This document shows positions 34,951 to 43,771 of a stretch of DNA of 64,000 nucleotides, piece after piece. Under the pieces are notes generated by a model. It had not been told where the DNA came from, did no database searches, and saw only the letters and a list, made by a program, of their open reading frames with translations. The position numbers were made by a program, and so were the translations under genes. Each line of letters starts with the position of its first letter. Position 1 is the first letter of the stretch. Location of the stretch: positions 620,001 through 684,000 of the forward strand of contig NZ_JQIV01000006.1 in assembly GCF_000746825.1 (NCBI RefSeq), written 5' to 3'. This DNA is from Carnobacterium inhibens subsp. inhibens DSM 13024. GTDB lineage: Bacteria; Bacillota; Bacilli; Lactobacillales; Carnobacteriaceae.

Positions 34951-35577
34951 TTAATCATTTTCTGAAACCTTGTTGTGATTTCTTTTTAATAGCAGTTTAA
35001 CGAATAAGATCTGCAACATCATTCCTAGCCCTGAGCCGCAACTGTCGATCACTACATCACTTAACTGACCGCCTCTGCCTGGTACTATTAATTGATGGAT
35101 CTCGTCTGAAAAAGCGTAACCGACACAAATGCCTAACCCAATTCCAATTGCTTTAAAACCCGTTACACCACTATTCATTAAAGCTACTTTTACTAAAACG
35201 CCTAATACCAAATAAATAAAAAAGTGAGCATTTTTTCGGATAAAATGATGCAAATCTGGTGGAACAAGCATATGTCGCAATTCAATAGACAATGTATATA
35301 ACAAATAAGCTGCGATGAGAATAAGTACTAATTCTTTTATGCCAATCGTTATACCTCGTTTTTTTAATTTAATAAGAACAAAACCAGCCAAACCAATCAC
35401 TATGAGAACTTGAGCAATTTTAATAACTTGTACACTGATACCCAATACTGTGTGACTTAAATTCCAAGATTGTTGTTGAACTTGATGAGAAAAATAAAAA
35501 ATCAAACCCATCCATAACAATACGGCCAACCAAGACAAGCCTTTTTTTAATTTTTTATTTTCAAGAATCATTTCCAT
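34951..35577 (-). CDS. VanZ family membrane protein
   Basis: A 208-residue protein with about five hydrophobic segments. It carries the VanZ signature: FYFSHQVQQQS near residue 25, then RHMLVPPDLHHFIRKNAHFFIYLVLG, and SDEIHQLIVPGRGGQLSDVVID. VanZ proteins are linked to low-level glycopeptide or lipoglycopeptide resistance in some species; most chromosomal copies have no known role. AAAGGATG precedes the ATG. Its promoter would lie next to the 51-bp repeat array. Confidence 0.88.
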   Translation of the reverse strand: MEMILENKKLKKGLSWLAVLLWMGLIFYFSHQVQQQSWNLSHTVLGISVQVIKIAQVLIVIGLAGFVLIKLKKRGITIGIKELVLILIAAYLLYTLSIELRHMLVPPDLHHFIRKNAHFFIYLVLGVLVKVALMNSGVTGFKAIGIGLGICVGYAFSDEIHQLIVPGRGGQLSDVVIDSCGSGLGMMLQILFVKLLLKRNHNKVSEND

Positions 35578-35734
35578 ACATCCTTTATGTCCAACAGGTA
35601 TTCCATACCTTTTTTCGCCTAATATGATTTTTCAAGTATACAGATAAGCACTATGAAATTCAATCAAATAATGCTTTCAGTTAGGACATGTTTGGAAACT
35701 GATGACTACCCTAATTTTTTAGTATAATAAAAGA

Positions 35735-36107
35735 AAAGCGGTTTTGAATTAGTCGAATTAAGACTTATTGTTTCAACTCAAATGGAAATTGGGTTTGAGT
35801 TGAACGAATTAATGCTCATTGTATCTACTCAAACGGAAATCGGTTCTGAGTTAAACGAATGAACGCTCTTTGTATCTACTCGAATGAAAATTGGTTCTGA
35901 GTTAAACGAATGAACGCTCTTTGTACCTACTCAAACGGAAATCGGGTTTGAGTTAGTCAAATTACGGCTAATTCTGTCTACTCAAATGGAAAACGGTTCT
36001 GAGTTAAACGAATTAGCGCTCATTCTATCTACTCAAAAGGAAAACAGTTCTGAGTTAAACGAATGAACGCTCTTTGTATCTACTCAAATGAAAACCTACG
36101 TTGAGCG
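35735..36107. repeat. Array of 51-bp tandem repeats, each with a hairpin
   Basis: The marker CTCAAA or a close variant recurs at 35777, 35828, 35879, 35930, 35981, 36032 and 36083, exactly 51 bases apart. That makes six full units with degenerate partial units at both ends. Each unit contains ACTCA...TGAGT around about 15 bases. In the unit at 35930 the arms extend to ACTCAAAC / GTTTGAGT. Stops occur in all six frames, so it is not coding. There are no unique spacers, so it is not CRISPR. The rest of 35578-36163 holds nothing else. Confidence 0.95.
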
Positions 36108-36163
36108 GGTGTTTTCCTCTCGGCGAACTAATTTTACAACACATCTTAATAAAATTCTATATG

Positions 36164-36208
36164 CAGCAAAAAAAAGAAGCTGAGATTTTCTCAACTTCTT
36201 TTTTTTGC
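36164..36208. terminator. Bidirectional terminator at the esterase 3' end
   Basis: AGCAAAAAAAAGAAG pairs with CTTCTTTTTTTTGCT and stacks on TGAGA/TCTCA. The esterase stop codon at 36191 lies inside the hairpin. Confidence 0.85.
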
Positions 36209-36952
36209 TATTATTTCTTGAATCCATTTCAATACAACTTGTATTTCTTGGTCCCAAAATGCCCAATTATGGTCTCCAGGTTTTTCAATAAACGCATAGT
36301 CGATAGAGGTTTCTTGGAGAGCCTCTTCAAATTTTAAATTATCTGCATAAAGAGAATCTTCCGTACCGCAAATTTGTAAAATGGTCGGTTGATTAGTTTC
36401 TTTTTTTACTTGTTTTAGCAAAGCGTATAAGTCATTTTCGGATCCTACAAACGACTCTTTTGATCCAAATGCCGGTTTAAAAAGCTTGTCTCTACCCGGG
36501 TCATCTTGCCATATCCTATAAGGATCTACAGCAGCTGACAGAGCAGCAACTCCCCCTACTTCATCTGGATACGTTAATCCCCATTTTATTGCGCCGTAGC
36601 CACCCATTGACAGCCCCGCAACAAAGGTCTCTTCACTATTATGAGAGATATTAAATAAATTTTTCATTTTCCGAGGAAATTCTTTTGTTAAAAAACTCCA
36701 GTAATTCGGACCCATATGCATGTCAGTATAGTAGCTCACATGAACTTGAGGCATGAAAATAGCCAAATTGTATTGCGATGCATAACGTGCTATTGAAGAG
36801 TTATACAGCCAACTGGAATCATTATCTGATAATCCATGTAAGAGGTACAAAACGGGATATGGTCCTGTTCGTTCCTCTGGCAGAATAGCTTTATAAGAAA
36901 TCGTGAATCCTAATTCTGAAGAATTGATTTGACCAGAAATAACACCCATCAT
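36191..36952 (-). CDS. Esterase of the EstA/esterase-D family
   Basis: A 253-residue alpha/beta hydrolase of the tributyrin-esterase EstA group. The oxyanion segment is YLLHGLSDNDSSW, the nucleophile serine lies in GLSMGGYGA, and a likely acid and His are in GTEDSLY and KPGDHNWAFWD. There is no signal peptide, so it is cytosolic. The start is ATG at 36952 (or the next ATG), behind GGGAGG. Relatives split short-chain and phenolic esters. The gene stands alone. Confidence 0.88.
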   Translation of the reverse strand: MMGVISGQINSSELGFTISYKAILPEERTGPYPVLYLLHGLSDNDSSWLYNSSIARYASQYNLAIFMPQVHVSYYTDMHMGPNYWSFLTKEFPRKMKNLFNISHNSEETFVAGLSMGGYGAIKWGLTYPDEVGGVAALSAAVDPYRIWQDDPGRDKLFKPAFGSKESFVGSENDLYALLKQVKKETNQPTILQICGTEDSLYADNLKFEEALQETSIDYAFIEKPGDHNWAFWDQEIQVVLKWIQEIIAKKRS

Positions 36953-37222
36953 TGTACCTCCCACTATTTAATAAGCTTGACTTTTCACTCTCTAGTTCTT
37001 TAATAGTATCAATCATTTTATAAAAAGGCTAGGCCTATCTTCCATTATAATTAAATAGCGATAGGATTATTTTCCGCTTTTCAACTTCTTCCTTCGGCTA
37101 CTGCAAAACCTTATGAAAGATACCGATTCGAGTAGTCATCTGCGAAATCCACAACGAGTCATGAAATCTTATCCGTTCATTGAAGTAATCGCAATTGTGA
37201 CTTAAGGACGAGCATTTTAAAA
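36953..37222. other. Intergenic stretch without recognised features
   Basis: Between the esterase start and the rbs terminator I see no frame with a ribosome binding site and no clear repeat or promoter, apart from AT-rich sequence directly upstream of the esterase. Confidence 0.6.
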
Positions 37223-37258
37223 AGAAAAACCTTTGAGACAATAGCCTCAAAACTTTTC
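37223..37258 (-). terminator. Terminator of the rbs operon
   Basis: TTTGAG (37232-37237) pairs with CTCAAA (37246-37251), extended by A/T-rich arms. T runs follow on the reverse strand, just after the rbsB stop. Confidence 0.65.
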
Positions 37259-37265
37259 CTTTATC

Positions 37266-38204
37266 CTACTCTTCGTTTGTAACTAATTCTAATGGTGAAG
37301 CAATGTATTCTTCAATCGTTTCGCCAGAGAAGTAATCGAAGGCAGCTTGCATAGCAAGTTTACCCATTTCTTCTGGTTGTTGAGCAACTGTTGCACTTAA
37401 TTTGCCATCTTCAACAGCTTTGATGCCATCTTCTGTCCCATCAAAACCGACAACTTGGATCTCACCTGTTTTTCCAGCAGATTGAATCGCTTCAATTGCT
37501 CCTAAAGCCATTTCATCGTTTTGGGCAAAAACAGCTTGGATGTCTGGATTAGATTGCAACATATTTTCCATAACGGTTAATCCTTCTGCGCGGTCAAAGT
37601 TAGCTGTTTGACTATCTAATACCGTCAATGACTCTTCTGCTATATTCGTGAACCCTTCGCCACGTTCTCGCGTAGCTGATGCTCCTGGTACACCTTCTAA
37701 TTGAACCGTGTTTGCATCAGTTCCTGAAATTTTTTCGATGTATTCAGCAGCCATTTCTCCACCTTCAACATTATCTGAAGCCACTAATGTAACCACTTCT
37801 CCGCCATCACTTGAACGGTCGATCGTAATAACGGGGATACCTGCAGCATTTGCTGATTCAACGGCTGGTGTAATCGCAGCTGAATCCACTGGGTTGATCA
37901 ATAAAATATCTACGCCTTGTTGGATCAAATCATCCACGTCATTTGTTTGTTTTGCTGTATCATCTTGAGCGTCAACACTTTTCACTTTAGTGCCTTGTTC
38001 ATCTGCCAAATCAGTAATTCCTTGTTCTAGTGAAACAAAAAACGGATTATTCAGTGTAGAAATCGAGACACCTACGACCAATTCTGAGGTTTCTTTTTCT
38101 TCAACTGGGCCACTTTCAGTAGTATTTTCGCCTTCTAAAGTTGCTGCCCCACATCCTGCTAAAAATAACACTGCTGCTGTTGCTAATCCAACCATTTTTT
38201 TCAT
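37266..38204 (-). CDS. rbsB: Ribose ABC transporter substrate-binding lipoprotein
   Basis: A 312-residue lipoprotein. Its signal peptide ends in the lipobox LAGC (Cys near residue 18), followed by a Glu/Thr-rich linker. The ribose-binding domain reads VVGVSISTLNNPFFVSLEQG, with NPVDSAAITPAV and AQNDEMALGAIEAI. It is anchored outside the membrane and delivers ribose to RbsC. It is the last gene of the rbsRKDACB operon, 14 bases after rbsC. Confidence 0.95.
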   Translation of the reverse strand: MKKMVGLATAAVLFLAGCGAATLEGENTTESGPVEEKETSELVVGVSISTLNNPFFVSLEQGITDLADEQGTKVKSVDAQDDTAKQTNDVDDLIQQGVDILLINPVDSAAITPAVESANAAGIPVITIDRSSDGGEVVTLVASDNVEGGEMAAEYIEKISGTDANTVQLEGVPGASATRERGEGFTNIAEESLTVLDSQTANFDRAEGLTVMENMLQSNPDIQAVFAQNDEMALGAIEAIQSAGKTGEIQVVGFDGTEDGIKAVEDGKLSATVAQQPEEMGKLAMQAAFDYFSGETIEEYIASPLELVTNEE

Positions 38205-38218
38205 AATCGTAATTCCTC

Positions 38219-39190
38219 CTATTTTTTGTTTTTTCTGTCTAGTAAAACGGCAATAATGATTACAATACCCTTAACGACTTGTTGGTAGAAACTTGATATA
38301 CCTAATAAATTCATTCCATTATTCAATGTACCAATAATCAAAGCCCCAATCAGGGTTCCAACTAATCTTCCGCGTCCACCAGATAAACTTGTTCCACCTA
38401 ATACTACAGAAGCAATGGCATCCATTTCATAAGATGTACCAGCTGTTGGTTGTGCAGAGTCCAATCGAGAGGTAATAATGATCCCTGCTAGAGAAGCCAT
38501 CAAACCAGATAAAGCATAGATACCTATTTTGATACGATCATTTTTGATACCCGCAATAAATGATGCTTTTTCGTTCCCTCCTATCGCAAAAGTTTTTCTA
38601 CCAAACGTCATTTTGTGTAACAGGATATACAGTAAGATAAAACTCACAATCATCAAGACAACTGGGAATGGGATACCAAATAAATAGCCACGTCCAACAA
38701 ATTTGAAAATAAAGCTGTCACCAATTCCAGTAATTGGATTTCCGTTTGTATAAACCAATGTCAACCCACGGTAAATCGTCATTGTTGCAAGTGTTGCGAT
38801 AAATGGAGCCATGTTTCCTTTGGTGATCAACAAACCGTTGACTGCTCCAAAAACCGTTCCAACGACTAAACTTAAAATCATTGCCAGCAATGGATCCATG
38901 CCTGCAGCGATCGTTCCAGCCATTAATGCACTGCTTAATGCTAATGTTGAACCAACAGATAGATCGATTCCGCCTGTGATAATGACAAATGTCATCCCAA
39001 AAGCAATCAATGCATTCGTTGATACTTGTCTTAATAAGTTTAGTAAATTGGTTGGAGCGATGAAACTTGGATTTACGATACTAACTAAGATGACTAATAC
39101 GATAAGTGCCAATAATGGTCCTAATTTACCGAGGTAATCTTTCGGGCTTCCTTTTTTCTTTTCAGTTTTGATTGCATTCGTTTCTAACAT
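38219..39190 (-). CDS. rbsC: Ribose ABC transporter permease
   Basis: A 323-residue membrane protein with about eight to ten hydrophobic segments. It has the family motifs FVIITGGIDLSVGS and SVVLGGTSLSGGRG, the latter being the cytoplasmic loop that meets the ATPase. The stop of rbsA is a single base before its ATG, so the two are tightly coupled. Confidence 0.96.
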   Translation of the reverse strand: MLETNAIKTEKKKGSPKDYLGKLGPLLALIVLVILVSIVNPSFIAPTNLLNLLRQVSTNALIAFGMTFVIITGGIDLSVGSTLALSSALMAGTIAAGMDPLLAMILSLVVGTVFGAVNGLLITKGNMAPFIATLATMTIYRGLTLVYTNGNPITGIGDSFIFKFVGRGYLFGIPFPVVLMIVSFILLYILLHKMTFGRKTFAIGGNEKASFIAGIKNDRIKIGIYALSGLMASLAGIIITSRLDSAQPTAGTSYEMDAIASVVLGGTSLSGGRGRLVGTLIGALIIGTLNNGMNLLGISSFYQQVVKGIVIIIAVLLDRKNKK

Positions 39191-39191
39191 A

Positions 39192-40673
39192 TTAGTACCC
39201 TCCCGTTGCGAGTTTCATTATTTTTTCTTCGGTTGCTTCTGTTTTGCTTAATTCTCCTGCGATATGTCCTTCATGAACCACAATGATTCGGTCACTTACC
39301 CCAAGAATTTCAGGTAAATCACTTGAAACCATGATGATGGCTACGCCTCTATCAGCTAATTCATTCATCAATTGATAAATCTCACGTTTCGCTCCGACGT
39401 CCACACCTCGAGTTGGTTCATCCAAGATCAAGACTTTTGATCCGATACCGATCCATTTTGCTAATACCACTTTTTGTTGATTTCCGCCTGACAAACTAGA
39501 GACACTGTCAAATTGATCTTCTGCTTTAACGTGCAAACGTTCCATTAACAGTTGTGCAAAATCTGCTTCTGCTTTTGTATCGATCAAACCTTTTTTACTA
39601 AATCCGTCGATCGAAGGTAAGCTGATGTTATCGCGAATTGAATAATCTAAGATCAACCCTTCTTCTTTTCGGTTTTCTGTTAAGAAACCGATGCCTTGTT
39701 GAATAGCCATACTTGGATTCTTAATAGTTATTTTTTCACCTTCAAGATAAATTTCACCTTGTTCTAGTTCATCGATTCCAAACAGGCTACGCATGATTTC
39801 TGTTCTTCCAGCACCCATTAAACCTGAAAAACCAACGATTTCGCCTGATTTCACAGTAAAGGAAATATTTTCAAATCGATTTTCTTGCGACAAACCTTTT
39901 GTTTCAAATACAACTTCTCCAATTTTAGAATGCTTGGTTGGGTAATAATCTTCCAAATCACGACCAACCATTTTGCGTACCACTTCATCATTGGTAGTTT
40001 TTTTAGTCATGGACGTGTCGATCGATACTCCATCGCGCATTACGGTGATACGGTCACTGATTTTAAAAATCTCTTCCATTCGGTGAGAGATATAAATAAT
40101 GGCTACTTTCTTCTTTTTCAATGTCGCTATAATACCGAACAACACATCAATCTCTCTTTCAGTTAACGCAGCTGTCGGTTCATCCATAATGATGACTTGC
40201 GCATTGGTCATCAATGATTTGGCAATTTCGATCATTTGCTGTTGACCAACTGAGAGTGTTTTGACATCTGTATCTAAATCAATATGGACCCCCAACTCTT
40301 CGAACGTCGCATCAGCAAGCGCTCTCATTTCTTTGGTATTGATCCATCCCATTTTATTTTTAAGCTCTTTCCCAATAAATAAATTCTCCAATACCGTCAT
40401 TTCTGGCCAAGTATTCATTTCTTGGTGAATAAAACTTACTCCGTGTTCTTCTGCTTCTTTAGGATTCTCAAAACGTTTATTTTCTCCATTGATTCTAATT
40501 TCACCAGCATCTGCTTTATGCAGTCCAGTCAAAATATTCATTAGTGTAGATTTACCGGCCCCATTTTCTCCCATCAGTGCATGAACTTCGCCAGCTTGAA
40601 TATCGAAGTCCACTCCTCTTAGAACTGAATTGTTGCCAAAACTTTTTTTTATGCCTGTCATTTTCACTTCCAT
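39192..40673 (-). CDS. rbsA: Ribose ABC transporter ATP-binding protein
   Basis: A 493-residue double ATPase. The first half has a Walker A, GENGAGKST, the signature LSVGQQQM and Walker B VIIMDEPTAAL. The second half has a degenerate Walker A, GLMGAGRTE, with signature LSGGNQQKV and LILDEPTRGVD, as in sugar ABC ATPases. I use the ATG at 40673 behind AGGAGG, which gives the usual length. Confidence 0.96.
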   Translation of the reverse strand: MEVKMTGIKKSFGNNSVLRGVDFDIQAGEVHALMGENGAGKSTLMNILTGLHKADAGEIRINGENKRFENPKEAEEHGVSFIHQEMNTWPEMTVLENLFIGKELKNKMGWINTKEMRALADATFEELGVHIDLDTDVKTLSVGQQQMIEIAKSLMTNAQVIIMDEPTAALTEREIDVLFGIIATLKKKKVAIIYISHRMEEIFKISDRITVMRDGVSIDTSMTKKTTNDEVVRKMVGRDLEDYYPTKHSKIGEVVFETKGLSQENRFENISFTVKSGEIVGFSGLMGAGRTEIMRSLFGIDELEQGEIYLEGEKITIKNPSMAIQQGIGFLTENRKEEGLILDYSIRDNISLPSIDGFSKKGLIDTKAEADFAQLLMERLHVKAEDQFDSVSSLSGGNQQKVVLAKWIGIGSKVLILDEPTRGVDVGAKREIYQLMNELADRGVAIIMVSSDLPEILGVSDRIIVVHEGHIAGELSKTEATEEKIMKLATGGY

Positions 40674-40685
40674 CTGACACACCTC

Positions 40686-41084
40686 CTAAAATAAAACACC
40701 CGATTGCAAGATTATATTGGAATAAGGTGTTGCCTCACCTGTGCGAATAACTGCTTTTACATCTTTTAATTGTTCTTTAAACTCTTCATGGCTAACGTAA
40801 GAAATACGTTCATTTTCCGTTAACTCTGCTTTTACTGCTGCAAGTTGGCCGGCATTTTGTTCTTTGATCTCTTCCGCTAATACGACCGCTTCTACTTTCA
40901 TATCACTTAAGACAACTTGTAAGACAGAGATAAAAGCAGGTTCAGACAACGTCAATGCTAAATCAATTTTTTTCACACCATCCGGTACAGGTAAACCCGC
41001 ATCTCCAATCGCGATTTTATCCGTGTGACCTAAGTCTGTTAATACTTTTGCAATCTCACTATTCAATATGCCATGTTTTTTCAT
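40686..41084 (-). CDS. rbsD: D-ribose pyranase
   Basis: A 132-residue protein that speeds conversion of ribopyranose to ribofuranose, the form RbsK uses. The N-terminus MKKHGILNSEIAKVLTDLGHTDKI carries the catalytic His, and the PDGVKKIDLALT and GEATPYSNIIL segments are typical. The ATG at 41084 lies behind GAGAGTG and overlaps the end of rbsK by 26 bases. Confidence 0.95.
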   Translation of the reverse strand: MKKHGILNSEIAKVLTDLGHTDKIAIGDAGLPVPDGVKKIDLALTLSEPAFISVLQVVLSDMKVEAVVLAEEIKEQNAGQLAAVKAELTENERISYVSHEEFKEQLKDVKAVIRTGEATPYSNIILQSGVLF

Positions 41085-41964
41085 AATGTTCACTCTCTTT
41101 CATTTCTATTAATGAAGGCATTCCACCTTGAGCACCAAATTTTTTGATGGATAATGATGCAGCTAAATTTCCGAATCGAATACTGGATTCCAAATCCAAC
41201 CCTGCTGTAAGCGCCACTGCAAATGCGCCGTTAAATGTATCTCCGGCACCTGTTGTGTCGACTGGTGTAACGGTATAAGAAGAAATCTGTTTTTCACTCG
41301 TACCATCATGATAATAGACACCCTTAGATCCCATCGTTATGATCAACTGATTCGGATATTTTGCTAGTCCTTCAGAAATCGTTAGTTCTGGGAAAAGCAA
41401 TTTAAATTCACTTTCATTAGGTGTTAGATACGTTGCTTTTTCTAATACACTTTGGTTAACTTTTCTAGCAGGAGCTGGATTATAGATTACCTTTACGCTA
41501 AATTCGTAGCACATTTCAATAATTTGGTCTACCACTTCTTGCGGCAATTCATTTTGAACGACAACGATCGTGCTTGTTTTAATCAGTTCGCTTAACCCTT
41601 CAATTCTTTTGGTACCGATGGCATTATTCGCTCCAGGAATGTACACGATGCTGTTATCTCCCTCAACGATCGTGATATGAGCTGATCCAGATGGAACATG
41701 TGTAACGGGTTCCACATAGTCTACATGAATATTATTTGTTGAAAGATTTGCCAATAGTTCGGTTGCAAAAATATCTGTTCCAACGGTTCCCGCCATATAA
41801 ACGTCTCCACCTAAACGAGCACTTGCAACTGCTTGGTTAGCTCCTTTACCGCCAAAGGTCGTATTAAATTCCTTTCCGGTGATGGTTTCCCCAACTTCTG
41901 GTCTTTTATCAGCTGTCACTACAAAATCTGTAGAGATGCTTCCGATTACGGTAATTTTACTCAT
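41059..41964 (-). CDS. rbsK: Ribokinase
   Basis: A 301-residue PfkB-family kinase that makes ribose-5-phosphate. It shows FGGKGANQAVASARLGG near the N-terminus and the catalytic DTTGAGDTFNGAFA near residue 250. I use the ATG at 41964, with GAAGG seven bases upstream. It overlaps rbsR by 8 bases and rbsD by 26, which implies coupled translation. Confidence 0.96.
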   Translation of the reverse strand: MSKITVIGSISTDFVVTADKRPEVGETITGKEFNTTFGGKGANQAVASARLGGDVYMAGTVGTDIFATELLANLSTNNIHVDYVEPVTHVPSGSAHITIVEGDNSIVYIPGANNAIGTKRIEGLSELIKTSTIVVVQNELPQEVVDQIIEMCYEFSVKVIYNPAPARKVNQSVLEKATYLTPNESEFKLLFPELTISEGLAKYPNQLIITMGSKGVYYHDGTSEKQISSYTVTPVDTTGAGDTFNGAFAVALTAGLDLESSIRFGNLAASLSIKKFGAQGGMPSLIEMKESEHYEKTWHIE

Positions 41965-42952
41965 CTTCATCCTTCTTTCTTACTGATTCTCTAATTTTTA
42001 ATGTTACAGGTAATTGGATACGACTCACTTCAACAAATCCTTTTTCAAGAATATCACATAAAAGCTTTGCACCTCTATACCCAATTTCATAAGCCGGTTG
42101 AGCAATAGTAGCCAATCCCGGATACATCATTCTGCTAAAAGGCATATCATCATACCCAATGATTTGAACATCTTCGGGAATACGATGACCTCTTTTTAAA
42201 GCTTCTTTCATCACAGCCATAGCATAGACATCATTAGAAGCAATGACGCTATCAACGTTTGGGTATGTGTCAAAAAATTGTTCAGCAGTCTGTTCGGCTA
42301 ATTCCAATTTGAAACTAGACGTTTGAAATATCTGATAGTCTAATTGATGGTCTGTTAAAACTTTTTGATTTCCAGCTAAACGAACAGCTGAACTCGGTAC
42401 TTCTTTTGGTCCTACCATAATGACGATTTCTTTGGGATCCCTGGAAACAATTGCTTCTGCAGCCATCATTCCGCCTGTATAATCATCTGAATGAACTGAG
42501 AAATTTTGATCACTTTCTACTCTGTCTAATAACACAAAAGGCATATTTTGGAGATCTTTTATATCACCTTGAACGGCTGAAATGACTCCCGCTATATTGT
42601 TTTGTGCGAAGATCTTTAAGTAATCTTTTTCTTTTTCAAGGTCATCTTCGACATTGCCTAACAATAAGCTATAACCTCGTTGATTAACGCCATCTTCTAC
42701 CCCTTTAGCAATCAAAGGAAAAAATGGGTTAGCAATATCCGGTAACAATAAGCCTATTAATTTTGATTTCTTTTGGTACAACGACCGTGCCACTTCATTA
42801 GGATAAAAGTTCAGCTCTTTTACAGCTGATTCTACTTTTTTTCGAGCTTCTTCACTGACATAGCCACTATTATTCAATGCTCTTGAAACAGTCGCTACCG
42901 ATACGCCGGCCAATTTGGCTACTTCTTTTATCGTTGTCATGTTTTCACTCAC
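41957..42952 (-). CDS. rbsR: Ribose operon repressor, LacI family
   Basis: A 331-residue LacI-type repressor. The helix-turn-helix is TIKEVAKLAGVSVATVSRALN, followed by a hinge helix with VARSL, and a ribose-binding-like sensor domain with LLLPDIANPFFP and ASNDVYAMAVM. It is the first gene of its own operon and overlaps rbsK. LacI-type operators bracket its promoter. Confidence 0.93.
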   Translation of the reverse strand: MSENMTTIKEVAKLAGVSVATVSRALNNSGYVSEEARKKVESAVKELNFYPNEVARSLYQKKSKLIGLLLPDIANPFFPLIAKGVEDGVNQRGYSLLLGNVEDDLEKEKDYLKIFAQNNIAGVISAVQGDIKDLQNMPFVLLDRVESDQNFSVHSDDYTGGMMAAEAIVSRDPKEIVIMVGPKEVPSSAVRLAGNQKVLTDHQLDYQIFQTSSFKLELAEQTAEQFFDTYPNVDSVIASNDVYAMAVMKEALKRGHRIPEDVQIIGYDDMPFSRMMYPGLATIAQPAYEIGYRGAKLLCDILEKGFVEVSRIQLPVTLKIRESVRKKDEDE

Positions 42953-42967
42953 CCTTCTGAACTAATG

Positions 42968-42981
42968 TGGAACCGATTACA
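42968..42981 (-). promoter_or_regulatory. RbsR operator or cre downstream of the rbs -10
   Basis: TGGAACCGATTACA matches the cre consensus in 13 of 14 positions. It lies a few bases downstream of the -10, where RbsR or CcpA would block transcription of the operon. Confidence 0.7.
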
Positions 42982-42986
42982 TACAA

Positions 42987-43025
42987 ATAATAGCACCTCA
43001 ATAAAAATTATGCAAGCGTTTTACA
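42987..43025 (-). promoter_or_regulatory. rbs operon promoter with second operator-like site
   Basis: On the reverse strand TTGCAT (43010-43015) and TATTAT (42987-42992) are 17 bases apart. A second cre-like sequence, TGCAAGCGTTTTACA (43011-43025), covers the -35 but has one extra base in one arm. Confidence 0.75.
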
Positions 43026-43148
43026 TAAAAGAATTTTGTTTTTTAATCTATTCCCATTATTATACCTAATTTACCCATTATTGGAAGGTCCTATTTTCTA
43101 AACCGATTAAATAAGTCATTGGTTCAGTTTTTAGCATGGACGGCAGCA

Positions 43149-43182
43149 AAAAGACATTCAATTACTTTTTTGAATGTCTTTT
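43149..43182 (-). terminator. Terminator of the DHFR-like gene
   Basis: AAAAGACATTCA (43149-43160) pairs with TGAATGTCTTTT (43171-43182). T-rich sequence follows on the reverse strand. Confidence 0.85.
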
Positions 43183-43195
43183 CATATCATTAACT

Positions 43196-43717
43196 TCACC
43201 TGTTTACATATCTTAAAATAACAATTCCATTATCTATCATATACTCTTCTAATTTAAGTTCAATTGGAGGGTGGCCGCCATAAAATAAAGGCCTGCCTTT
43301 TCCTAAAATCACTGGTATCAACCCAATAATGTATTCATCAATACAATCCGCTTTTAAAAATGCATCGATCAGTTGACCACCGCCAAATAACATAATATCT
43401 TTTCCTGGCTTTTGCTGTTCTTCTTTTATTACTTCAACGATTTCACTGCTGCAAAACTTGAGGTTGTCGTAGTCAGAAATGCTCGAATGGGTTGCTACGT
43501 AAACCGTTATATCTGCAAATTCCAAATGCATATCTTGCTCGTAGCATCTTTTTCCCATTACTACAATGTCGATATCCTCTAAAAGCATTTCATAATTATA
43601 AGGATTATCTGTGTTTAATGAACTGTCCTCATATCCTTTTATCCAATCGAAGCTGCCATCTTCATTAGCGATAAAACCATCTAGGCTCATTGCTAAATTC
43701 ATAATGATTTTTCTCAT
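43196..43717 (-). CDS. Dihydrofolate reductase-like / RibD C-terminal domain protein
   Basis: A 173-residue protein of the YyaP/YwjB group. It begins MRKIIMNLAMSLDGFIANEDG and has IVVMGKRCYEQ and the NADPH-binding FGGGQLID motif. The ATG at 43717 follows AAGGAG. Members are small NADPH-dependent reductases of unknown substrate. It lies 54 bases downstream of the VOC gene on the same strand, so the two are probably co-transcribed. Confidence 0.87.
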   Translation of the reverse strand: MRKIIMNLAMSLDGFIANEDGSFDWIKGYEDSSLNTDNPYNYEMLLEDIDIVVMGKRCYEQDMHLEFADITVYVATHSSISDYDNLKFCSSEIVEVIKEEQQKPGKDIMLFGGGQLIDAFLKADCIDEYIIGLIPVILGKGRPLFYGGHPPIELKLEEYMIDNGIVILRYVNR

Positions 43718-43771
43718 TAGTTCCAACTCCTTTTTAACCACTATCTAATCTCATGTTTTAAATTAGGATGA

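Noticed and set aside
35735-36107. CRISPR array
   Set aside because: The whole 51-base unit repeats, so there are no unique spacers, and no cas gene is in the window.
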